DNA of 64,000 bases from Chloroflexota bacterium (GTDB taxonomy: Bacteria; Chloroflexota; Limnocylindria; Limnocylindrales; CSP1-4), in assembly GCA_016191425.1 (NCBI GenBank), contig JACPOR010000008.1, forward strand, positions 1-64,000, given 5' to 3'. Under the pieces are notes generated by a model that saw only the letters and a program-made list of their open reading frames with translations, was not told the origin of the DNA and searched no databases. This document shows, piece after piece, positions 27,674-35,666 of the stretch. The position numbers were made by a program, and so were the translations under genes. How positions within the stretch are numbered: position 1 is the stretch's first letter; every line of letters begins with the position of its first letter.

Positions 27674-28699
27674 ATGGCACCGACCGCATCCTGGATCGCG
27701 TCCCGGCCGGAGGTTTCGATGGCTGAGGCCGCGACGGCCCTCCAGCGCTGGTGGGGTCTCGCGGGGCAGCTCGACGATCTGCCGAGCGAGCGCGATCGGA
27801 ACGTGCTCGTGCGTGACGTCGACGGCCGACCGACCCATGTCCTCAAGATCGCCAACCTGGCTGAGGAACCGGCGTTCCTCGAATGTCAGCACGAGGCCAT
27901 GGTCCGGGTCGGGCGGGGAGGGGTGCCCGTCCAGCAGGTGACCACGGCCGTCGATGGGCGGGAACTCGTGGCCCTCGGTGACCCCGGCCCGCCGTGGGCC
28001 CGCGTCCTCACCTGGCTGCCGGGCCGGACGCTCGCCTTGATCACCGCGCCGAGCAGCGATCTCTGGACGAACCTCGGCGCGACGATGGGTCGCAGCGCCA
28101 CGGCCCTCCTCGACTTCGATCACCCGGCCGCGCGCCGGGAATTCCAATGGGACGTGTTGCGGGCCGAATCCGTCATCGCCGGCGGGCTCGGCGATGTCGA
28201 TGACCCGGACCACCGACGCTTGCTCGCCGGAGTCCACGATCGCCTCCGAGCGGACCTCGTCCCGCGACTCACGACCCTCCGCCGGAGCCCAATCCACAAC
28301 GATGCCAACGATCACAACGTCCTTGTGAACGACAACGGGTCGCGCGTCGCCGGGCTCCTGGACTTCGGCGACATGGTCCATTCCGTGACGGCCCAGGAAG
28401 CCGCGGTGACCTGTGCCTATGCAATGTTTGGCCGTGGTGATCCCGTCGCGGTCATGGAGGCCGTGGTGGCGGGCTTCACAACCACCTGTCCCCTTACCGT
28501 CGACGAGCTGGACGCGCTGCCGTCGCTGATCCTTGCGAGGCTGGCCATGAGCGTTGCCATCGCCGCCAGCCAGGCACGCCTCTCCCCGGACCCCTACCTG
28601 CGTGTATCCGAAGAGCCTGCCTGGGACCTGCTCAAACGACTCGCTGCGATGCCCCCGTCCCAGCTGCGCGAGCATGCCCACGGAGCCGCGGGCCGATGA
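27674..28699 (+). CDS. aminoglycoside phosphotransferase-fold kinase, hydroxylysine kinase-like
   Basis: LPSERDRNVLVRDVDGRPTHVLKIAN...PIHNDANDHNVLVNDNGSRVAGLLDFGDMVHS...YLRVSEEPAWDLLKRL. Confidence 0.82.
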   Translation: MAPTASWIASRPEVSMAEAATALQRWWGLAGQLDDLPSERDRNVLVRDVDGRPTHVLKIANLAEEPAFLECQHEAMVRVGRGGVPVQQVTTAVDGRELVALGDPGPPWARVLTWLPGRTLALITAPSSDLWTNLGATMGRSATALLDFDHPAARREFQWDVLRAESVIAGGLGDVDDPDHRRLLAGVHDRLRADLVPRLTTLRRSPIHNDANDHNVLVNDNGSRVAGLLDFGDMVHSVTAQEAAVTCAYAMFGRGDPVAVMEAVVAGFTTTCPLTVDELDALPSLILARLAMSVAIAASQARLSPDPYLRVSEEPAWDLLKRLAAMPPSQLREHAHGAAGR

Positions 28700-30027
28700 G
28701 CGCGGCCTCGATGAACACTGTCGACCTCCTCGCGCGGCGCCGTCGGCGCCTCGGAGCAGACCTGTCGCTGAGCTATCGCGCGCCTTTGACGATCGTCCGG
28801 GGCAGTGGTGCGCACCTGTACGACGCGGACGGCCGCGCGTATCTCGACCTCGTGAACAACGTCGCGCACGTCGGGCATGCCCATCCGCGTGTCGTCGAGG
28901 CCGCCGCGCGCCAGAAGGCTCTCCTCGAGACGAACACGCGGTACCTGCACCCACTGATCCTCGACTACGCGGACCGCCTGACGGCAACGCTCCCGGCGGG
29001 CCTCGACGTTGTCCACCTCGTCAACTCCGGCAGCGAGGCGAACGAATTTGCCCTCCGGATGGCCCGAACCGTGACCGGACGGCGTGACGTGGCCGCCCTC
29101 GAGTCGGGCTACCACGGCAACACCAGCGGGCTCGTGGACATCAGCCCGTACAAGTTCGATGGACCGGGCGGTTCAGGGCGCCCGGCAAGCACCCATGTCG
29201 CTCCTCTTCCCGATCCGTATCGCGGTCGCCACTCGGGCGACGGACCGCGGCCCGGCACGACCGAGGGCCGCGTGCAGGCGCATCCGTACCTCGCCGATCT
29301 CGAAGCCGTCCTGACGGCGGCCGCGGACGATGGTCACCCCGTCGGCGCGTTCTTCATGGAATCCGCGCCCGGGTCAGCGGGTCAGGTCGTTCCACCGCCT
29401 GGCTACGTGTCGGGCGCCTTCGAGGTGGCCCGCGCGGCCGGCGCGCTCGCCATCGCCGATGAGGTCCAGGTTGGCTTGGGCCGCGTCGGCAGTCACTGGT
29501 GGGCATTCGAGGTCGACGGCGCGATGCCGGACATCGTCACGATGGGCAAGCCGCTCGGCAACGGCCATCCGCTCGGGGCGGTCGTGACGACGCGCGCCGT
29601 CGCCGACGCGTTCGCGAACGGGATGGAGTATTTCAACACGTTCGGTGGCAACCCGGTCTCGGCCGCGGTCGGAATCGCCGTTCTCGACGTCATCGAGGAA
29701 GAGGGGCTCAGAGCGCGCGCGCTCGAGTCCGGGGCACGATTCGTCGCCGGCCTGCGCGAACTCGCCGGGCGGCATCAGGCAATCGGTGACGTGCGGGGCC
29801 TCGGGCTGTTCCTCGGCGTGGTCCTCGTCCGGGATCGGGCGACGCGCGAACCGGCAACAGAACTTGCCGCCGCCGTTGTCGAAGGAGCTTTGGCGCACGG
29901 CATATTGCTCAGTGCGGACGGGCCGGATCATGAGGTCCTCAAGATCAAGCCGCCGCTCGTGATCACGGAGGCGGACGTGGACCGAACCATCGAGACCCTC
30001 GACCTCCTGCTGGCCGAACTCGCCTGA
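28696..30027 (+). CDS. class III aminotransferase-fold protein, ethanolamine-phosphate / phosphohydroxylysine phospho-lyase-like
   Basis: [82 protein letters not shown] overlap. Confidence 0.87.
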   Translation: MSAASMNTVDLLARRRRRLGADLSLSYRAPLTIVRGSGAHLYDADGRAYLDLVNNVAHVGHAHPRVVEAAARQKALLETNTRYLHPLILDYADRLTATLPAGLDVVHLVNSGSEANEFALRMARTVTGRRDVAALESGYHGNTSGLVDISPYKFDGPGGSGRPASTHVAPLPDPYRGRHSGDGPRPGTTEGRVQAHPYLADLEAVLTAAADDGHPVGAFFMESAPGSAGQVVPPPGYVSGAFEVARAAGALAIADEVQVGLGRVGSHWWAFEVDGAMPDIVTMGKPLGNGHPLGAVVTTRAVADAFANGMEYFNTFGGNPVSAAVGIAVLDVIEEEGLRARALESGARFVAGLRELAGRHQAIGDVRGLGLFLGVVLVRDRATREPATELAAAVVEGALAHGILLSADGPDHEVLKIKPPLVITEADVDRTIETLDLLLAELA

Positions 30028-30176
30028 ACGTCGCGTCGACGTGGCGCGTTTCGCCGCTCGCCGGAAAATTGCGCCGTTCGACCTATTGACAGGCGGGGGG
30101 ATGCACGGGCTATGGTCACCGGCCCCGACGGGTGCACCGGGTTGCGCCGGCGGGCGACGGGAGCCCAGACCGCCAG

Positions 30177-31529
30177 ATGGCCGCGATTTCCGGCGCCGAG
30201 AGCGCCGCGCCGACCCAGCTCGACCTCGAGCTATCCACCGAGTTGCCGCGCCTCGGGATCGAGCCCGAATGGAAGGCGCAGCGGCGGCTGTGGGGGCATC
30301 CGTTCCATCCGATGTGCTCGTACCTCGCGAGCTTCCCGGCCGCCCTGAGCCACGCGTTCATCGCCCGGTACAGCCGGCCGGGAGACGTCGTCCTGGATCC
30401 GTTCGCGGGGCGCGGGACGGTCCCGCTCCAGGCGAGCGCGGAGGGCCGGATCGGGGTCGGCAACGATCTCAATCCGTTCGCCCATCTCCTCACGGCATCG
30501 AAAGTGGAACCGGCGACGGCCGCCGAATCCAGAACGCGGCTGGCGCGACTCCGACTCGCCTGGCCGGCAGCGTCGGCCCGTTACCTGGAACTCGCTGCGG
30601 CCATCCAGCACGACCCCGCTGGCGGGGGCCCGGAGCCTGTTCCGGCCGAAGTGGCGATCGCCTTCCACCCGACGACCTTCGGGCAGCTCCTCTACGTCCG
30701 GGATGCCCTGGATCTCGATGATCGAGTGGACCGCTTCCTGGCGGCCGCCATCACCGGGATCCTCCACGGCAAGAGTGCCTCGTACCTGTCGGAGCTGATG
30801 CCCAACACGTTCAGCATGGCGCCCCGATATGTGCGCGACTTCGCCGCGCGGACCCAGTTCGCGTCACCGGAGCGTGACGTGTTCGCCGGACTCGCGGCGA
30901 AGCTCGACCGACTCTTCCGTGCCCCACTTCCGGGCTCGGCCGGGATCTCTCTCCTCGGCGATGCCAGGGACGCCGGGCGTCGGGCCGCGTCCACACTCCG
31001 ATCTCGAGGGCTTCCTGACCGCATCCGGCTGGTCGTGACATCGCCGCCGTACCTGCGGGTGGTCAAGTACGGCTACTACAACTGGTTGCGCGCCTGGTTC
31101 CTCGGCTTTGATCCACGCGCTATCGACGCGACGCTCGACGACGCGCACCACCGAGCGCCGTACCTCGCCTTCATGCGCGAGGTCCTCCATGGGCTCCGGC
31201 CGGCTCTGACCGACGACGCAATCCTGGTGCTCGTGATCGGCGACGTCGCGACCGATCGCGGTCGCACCATCAGGAACGGCATCGGCCTGGCCGAACAGGT
31301 CTGGGCGGAGGCCGCGGCTCCCGAAGGCTACAAGCTGGCCGGCGTTGCGCTGGATGACGTCCATCCCGCGCGCAAGATGACCAAGCTGTGGGGTGCCGAG
31401 GCGGGCCGAGCGACGCAACTGGACCGAATTCTCGTCCTCGGCGCGACCGACCTCAGCCGCCGAAGAGCCCTCAGTGGAGCCTCGGTTCCCGTCGACTGGA
31501 CGTGGCCGCCCCGACTGCGCGCGCTGTAG
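30177..31529 (+). CDS. DNA methyltransferase (DPFAGRGT ... TSPPY; N4-C or N6-A type)
   Basis: DVVLDPFAGRGTVPLQASAEGRIGVGNDLNPFA; RIRLVVTSPPYLRVVKYGYYNWLRAWFLG. Confidence 0.82.
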   Translation: MAAISGAESAAPTQLDLELSTELPRLGIEPEWKAQRRLWGHPFHPMCSYLASFPAALSHAFIARYSRPGDVVLDPFAGRGTVPLQASAEGRIGVGNDLNPFAHLLTASKVEPATAAESRTRLARLRLAWPAASARYLELAAAIQHDPAGGGPEPVPAEVAIAFHPTTFGQLLYVRDALDLDDRVDRFLAAAITGILHGKSASYLSELMPNTFSMAPRYVRDFAARTQFASPERDVFAGLAAKLDRLFRAPLPGSAGISLLGDARDAGRRAASTLRSRGLPDRIRLVVTSPPYLRVVKYGYYNWLRAWFLGFDPRAIDATLDDAHHRAPYLAFMREVLHGLRPALTDDAILVLVIGDVATDRGRTIRNGIGLAEQVWAEAAAPEGYKLAGVALDDVHPARKMTKLWGAEAGRATQLDRILVLGATDLSRRRALSGASVPVDWTWPPRLRAL

Positions 31530-31556
31530 CCCGCCCTCGCAGGTAGCGGGATCCGC

Positions 31557-31584
31557 GGGCCCCGGGCCCCGGGCCCCGGGCCCC
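31557..31584. repeat. GGGCCCC heptamer x4
   Basis: gggccccgggccccgggccccgggcccc read directly. Confidence 0.95.
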
Positions 31585-31598
31585 GCTAGAATGCGGCC

Positions 31599-31826
31599 AT
31601 GCAGCAGATGTACCACCCATCCGATCTCGCGTCGATGGATCCCCTGGTCCTCATGAAGAACCTGGATCACGTCAGGATGACCAGCCGGCGCCTGAGCTAC
31701 ATCCTCCAGCAGCAGGTCCACCTGTACGTGCCCGAGGCCAACCAGCTCCGCGAGCAGATCGACCGGTACGTCGAGGCCGAGCGACAGATCGAGGGCGAGA
31801 TGGCGAGGCGTCGCATTCGCGCCTGA
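31599..31826 (+). CDS. small helical hypothetical protein
   Basis: MQQMYHPSDLASMDPLVLMKNLDHVRMTSRRLSYILQQQVHLYVPEANQLREQIDRYVEAERQIEGEMARRRIRA. Confidence 0.55.
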   Translation: MQQMYHPSDLASMDPLVLMKNLDHVRMTSRRLSYILQQQVHLYVPEANQLREQIDRYVEAERQIEGEMARRRIRA

Positions 31827-31943
31827 ACGACCCCGTTCGTGGCTGGACGACCCTGCCGGCGGCCGATCGACGGGTGCGACACCCCGGACGACCGCGGTGC
31901 CGAAGAGCGCCGAACCCCAGCACGTATGGACAGTGGCGGGCAG

Positions 31944-32222
31944 TCAGACCTCGGCGGCGATCCTCACGCGAAGGCGAGCCCGGTCCTCCGTGACCACCGC
32001 GCTGACCAGCGCGGCGAGGGCCGGCATCTCGAACAGCGTGAGCCCGATTCCGTTCGCCGCGAGATCCTCCGATCCCCAGCCCCGAAAGAGGCCTCGGCCG
32101 GCAACGCCGCACATTTCGTCATACAGCTCGGGCCAGCCGACCTTCTTCCGCTCGTAGCAGAACCGGACGAATTCGAGCGCCTCGTCGGACGGCGCTCCCA
32201 CGGGCGCGGGGCGCGCAACCAT
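31944..32222 (-). CDS. hypothetical protein (92 aa)
   Basis: DEALEFVRFCYERKKVGWPELYDEMCGVAGRGLFRGWGSEDLAANGIGLTLFEMPALAALV; protein-like composition. Confidence 0.6.
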   Translation of the reverse strand: MVARPAPVGAPSDEALEFVRFCYERKKVGWPELYDEMCGVAGRGLFRGWGSEDLAANGIGLTLFEMPALAALVSAVVTEDRARLRVRIAAEV

Positions 32223-32411
32223 CGATATCTATCCTCCACGTCGATGCGCGACGGAAACTCGCGCGAGGCACGGCGAGATGGACCGTGACCCGCGGCCGGG
32301 GGTATCTGGGGGCCGGCGGACGCCCTCCCGAGGTTCGTTGCCGACGCGGTCATGGTACGTCCGGAGGCACTCTGGCCGATAGGGGTGTTCTCCACCTTTT
32401 CGTCCACCAAG

Positions 32412-32420
32412 TTATCCACA
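32412..32420 (+). other. perfect DnaA-box consensus TTATCCACA (isolated)
   Basis: ccaagTTATCCACAggcgg in intergenic DNA. Confidence 0.35.
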
Positions 32421-32500
32421 GGCGGTTCCGACCCCCTGATGCCCATGGTCGAGGCAGTCCCGCCGCGGTGCACTGCCGCCCGGCAATGCTCCCGCTCCTG

Positions 32501-33550
32501 TCAAACCGGGGTCCGGCTGACGCCGAGCCCGGGTCCATCGCCGAGCCGCCAGCGGTGGTCCGGCCGCAGCTCCAATCCCTCGAATGGGTCGTCGGCGAGC
32601 AGGAGGCAGCCGTCGAGATCCACCCACTCCGCCAGGGACGCGCACGCGGCCGAGGCGGCGATCGCAACCGATGTCTCCTCCATGCAGCCGAGGAATCGGC
32701 GGAAACCCAGGTCCCGCGCGCGGGCAAGCATCCGCGCCGCCGGGCCCGGTCCGCCGACCTTTGCGAGCTTCACATTGACGGCGGCGACGACGCCGACGAG
32801 CCCGTCGAGGTCCTCGTCGGTCACGCACGACTCATCGGCCACGATCGGCAGATCCGTGAGTTGCTGGAGGTCTGCCATCCAGTCCAGGCGCGTGGCCGGG
32901 AACGGCTGCTCGATGAGTTCCACGCCGAGTGCGATGAGATCCGGCACCAGGGCGCGGGCGATCTCGGGCGTCCAGCCCGTGTTGGCGTCAACGCGGATCG
33001 GTCCGTCGAAGACGTCGCGCACGGCGCGAATCGTGGCCACGTCGGCCGGCCCGCCACACTTGATCTTCAGGGCCGGGAATGCGGCGGCGCGGCGGGCGCG
33101 CTCGGCGACCACCGAAGGTTCATCCAGGCCGAGCGTGAAGTCGGTCGGTGGGATGGCCGGCGACAGGCCGAGCAGGTTCCAGACCGGCCGACTCGTGACC
33201 TTCCCGACGAGATCGTGGAGGGCCGAGTCGATCGCACATTTCGCGCCACCGTTCCAGCGGATCGCGTCGTGCATCGCGTCGCCTGCGGCGCGCAGTCCAT
33301 CGGGCGAAGGGTCGGGCTCACCGAGCGAGGCCAGAAGAAGCGGATAGACAGCCGCCATCGTTTCCGGCGTATCGCCGTAGAACCGATCCGGATACCCCTC
33401 GCCGACGCCCACGATTCCCGGGAACCGATCATCTTCGAGCTCGACGACCACGGTCGTCACGAACGCGCCGGCGTCGTGATCCGATCGAGCGATGCGGAAC
33501 GGCTCCTTGAGCCGGAGCTTGAGGGTCTCGTGGCGGATCCGGAGCGTCAC
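32501..33550 (-). CDS. enolase-superfamily dipeptide (L-Ala-D/L-Glu) epimerase / racemase
   Basis: LKLRLKEPFRIARSDHDAG; ALKIKCGG; IRVDANTGWTPEIA; LIEQPFPA; IVADESCVTDEDL. Confidence 0.9.
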   Translation of the reverse strand: MTLRIRHETLKLRLKEPFRIARSDHDAGAFVTTVVVELEDDRFPGIVGVGEGYPDRFYGDTPETMAAVYPLLLASLGEPDPSPDGLRAAGDAMHDAIRWNGGAKCAIDSALHDLVGKVTSRPVWNLLGLSPAIPPTDFTLGLDEPSVVAERARRAAAFPALKIKCGGPADVATIRAVRDVFDGPIRVDANTGWTPEIARALVPDLIALGVELIEQPFPATRLDWMADLQQLTDLPIVADESCVTDEDLDGLVGVVAAVNVKLAKVGGPGPAARMLARARDLGFRRFLGCMEETSVAIAASAACASLAEWVDLDGCLLLADDPFEGLELRPDHRWRLGDGPGLGVSRTPV

Positions 33551-34656
33551 GCGGTGGCCCGGGCGTCGTTCGCCAAGACCCACGGCAGGGCCTCGACGGC
33601 CTGGTGGATCGACGCCCAGAGTTCGTCGCCGCCGAAGCGGACGGGGTCCGCGGCGGGCAGGCCCGTCGCCCGGGAGATGTCCTCGATGACCCGCCGGGCA
33701 TCGGCGTCGTCGGGATAGAGAGACGTATTGAGGGCGAGGGCAACGACTTTCGTCGGAGCGATGAGCGCGGCCACGCTCTCGTGGAGGCGGATGAACCCGG
33801 GCAGATCGGCAATCGGGAAGGACACGTCGGGCAGGTGGTCGAAGTCGTGGTTGGCCAGGCCCGGCTTGTGGACCATGACGAGCGCGTGGGGCGTCGAGCC
33901 GTGGATGAGGCTCAGGGTCACCGACGAGTAGGCCGGGTGATCCAGGGACCCCTGACCTTCCACGAGCACCCAGTCCCCGCGCGATTCGGCTTCGCCCGTC
34001 AGCCACTCGACGGTGCCCTGCGCGAAGTCGCTGATGACGCGATCGATGGCGACACCCCAACCGTCGATCATCATGCCGGTCTGGCCGGTCGGGACGAAGA
34101 CGCAGTTGTCGCCCGCCTTGAGGGCGGACGTGCGCAGCTCGAGAGCGACCGACATCTTGCCGATCGCGCAGTCCGTGCCGACCGTCAGGATCACCCGCGA
34201 GCCCGGCCGGTGTCGCCGTCCGACTGCCGTCTCGTGCCGCTCGGGCGGTCGCCGGTAGTCGACGATCTCGACCCCGGTTGCGGCCGCTTCGGCGGAGAAT
34301 GCCGCATCGTCGCCGAGGAAGGTGTGAAGGCCGGAATGGACGTTCAGGCCGGCTCGGAGGGCATCGACGATGATGGCCCGCCAGTCGTCCGGGAGGCGGC
34401 CGCCGGTCGGCGCAATCCCGATGAGGAGCGTATCCGGCCGACGGGGCATCGCCAGGGCCTCATCCAGTGTCGCAACAGCCGGGATGTCGTGGCCCGGCAG
34501 CCATTCACTCACATTCCGGCCGGCGATCGAGGAGTCCAGGAGCGCGACGATCTCGTCGGTTCCGTAGCGGATGACACCCATCGCCGTCTTGGCATTGTGG
34601 GCCCGGAACTGTCCCTCTGTGAGAATGACGAGGCGACGCGAATCGGATGCGGTCAT
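33547..34656 (-). CDS. DUF1611 family P-loop protein
   Basis: VILTVGTDCAIGKMSVALELRTSALKAGDNCVFVPTGQTGMMIDGWGVAIDRVISDF; VEGQGSLDHPAYS; GTGA overlap with epimerase gene. Confidence 0.88.
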   Translation of the reverse strand: MTASDSRRLVILTEGQFRAHNAKTAMGVIRYGTDEIVALLDSSIAGRNVSEWLPGHDIPAVATLDEALAMPRRPDTLLIGIAPTGGRLPDDWRAIIVDALRAGLNVHSGLHTFLGDDAAFSAEAAATGVEIVDYRRPPERHETAVGRRHRPGSRVILTVGTDCAIGKMSVALELRTSALKAGDNCVFVPTGQTGMMIDGWGVAIDRVISDFAQGTVEWLTGEAESRGDWVLVEGQGSLDHPAYSSVTLSLIHGSTPHALVMVHKPGLANHDFDHLPDVSFPIADLPGFIRLHESVAALIAPTKVVALALNTSLYPDDADARRVIEDISRATGLPAADPVRFGGDELWASIHQAVEALPWVLANDARATA

Positions 34657-34755
34657 GGTCCCGCAGTGTACGGGAACGGGATATGCCCCCGGAGATCCGA
34701 AGGCGCGGGCGTGGCCCCAGAGGTTGGTACCCGCATACCGGAGTCCAAGTGAGCC

Positions 34756-34808
34756 GTCTCATGCGTCTCAGCCGCGTTCACCCAGTACCTCCAAGAGACG
34801 CATGAGAC
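34756..34808. repeat. perfect 14-bp inverted repeat GTCTCATGCGTCTC ... GAGACGCATGAGAC
   Basis: Arms 34756-34769 and 34795-34808, 25-nt loop. Confidence 0.92.
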
Positions 34809-34853
34809 GCAAGAAACAGGATTCATAAGGGCTCCAATAAGGGCTCCCGCAAG

Positions 34854-34873
34854 ATGTGCTACTGTTAGCACAT
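34854..34873. promoter_or_regulatory. palindrome ATGTGCTA-CTGT-TAGCACAT overlapping antitoxin ATG; candidate TA operator
   Basis: Perfect 8-bp arms; ATG at 34872 lies in the right arm. Confidence 0.75.
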
Positions 34874-35147
34874 GGCATCGACGGGCATCAGGGAACTGCG
34901 TCAGCGCGCCAGCGAGTTGCTGCGACGGGTGGAGGCCGGCGAGACGATCGAGATCACCGATCGCGGCCGACCGGTGGCCGTCCTCGCACCACTGCCGAAC
35001 CAGCGTCCGATCGAACGCTTGCGGGTATCCGGCGATCTCGAGCCGGCGGGGGCGGACCTGAAGGACTTGCCTGAGCCGTTGGTCCTGGCGCCCGGACAGG
35101 AAGCCCCGTCGAGCGTCCTCGATCGACTGCGCCGCGATGAGCGCTGA
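34872..35147 (+). CDS. Phd/YefM-type antitoxin
   Basis: MASTGIRELRQRASELLRRVEAGETIEITDRGRPVAVLAPLP. Confidence 0.9.
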   Translation: MASTGIRELRQRASELLRRVEAGETIEITDRGRPVAVLAPLPNQRPIERLRVSGDLEPAGADLKDLPEPLVLAPGQEAPSSVLDRLRRDER

Positions 35148-35538
35148 ACGGGCGACGTACGTCGACTCGTCGGCGCTGGTGAAGCTCGCCGTTCGCGAAC
35201 CCGAGTCGGCGGCGCTGCGGCGCCATCTGGGTCGCCGTCGGCCGCTTGTGTCAAGTGCCCTTGCCCGGACGGAGGTCGCGCGCGCGCTCCTTCCCCTTGG
35301 GCCCGACGCGGTTCGACGAGGCAGGGAGGTGCTCGCGCGGGTGGACTTGCTGCGTGTAAACGATCGCGTCCTCCACGCGGCCGGACTGCTGCCCCCGGCC
35401 GATCTTCGATCGCTCGACGCCATCCACCTCGCGAGCGCCGAGCAGCTCGGTTCGGACCTGCGGGGCTTCGTGACGTACGACGAGCGCCTGGCGAATGCGG
35501 CCGCCGTCCGAGGGTTCCGGGTGATCCAACCCGCCTGA
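35137..35538 (+). CDS. vapC: VapC-type PIN-domain toxin
   Basis: TYVDSSALVKLAVREPES...SALARTEVARAL...LRSLDAIHLASAEQL...FVTYDERLANAA. Confidence 0.92.
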   Translation: MSAERATYVDSSALVKLAVREPESAALRRHLGRRRPLVSSALARTEVARALLPLGPDAVRRGREVLARVDLLRVNDRVLHAAGLLPPADLRSLDAIHLASAEQLGSDLRGFVTYDERLANAAAVRGFRVIQPA

Positions 35539-35666
35539 CCATCGAGCTTGGCGAACCCGACGGGAGGGAGGGAGTGGCGATCCCCGATCTTTCCGGCACG
35601 CTTTCGTGCGAGCACTCGTAGATCGCGCGTGACGTGAGCTGGGTTTGGCCGGGCGCGGGCCTGCCA

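Noticed and set aside
32412-32420. DnaA box TTATCCACA as part of a replication origin
   Set aside because: Single box; no cluster, AT-rich unwinding region or dnaA/dnaN/gidA genes seen nearby
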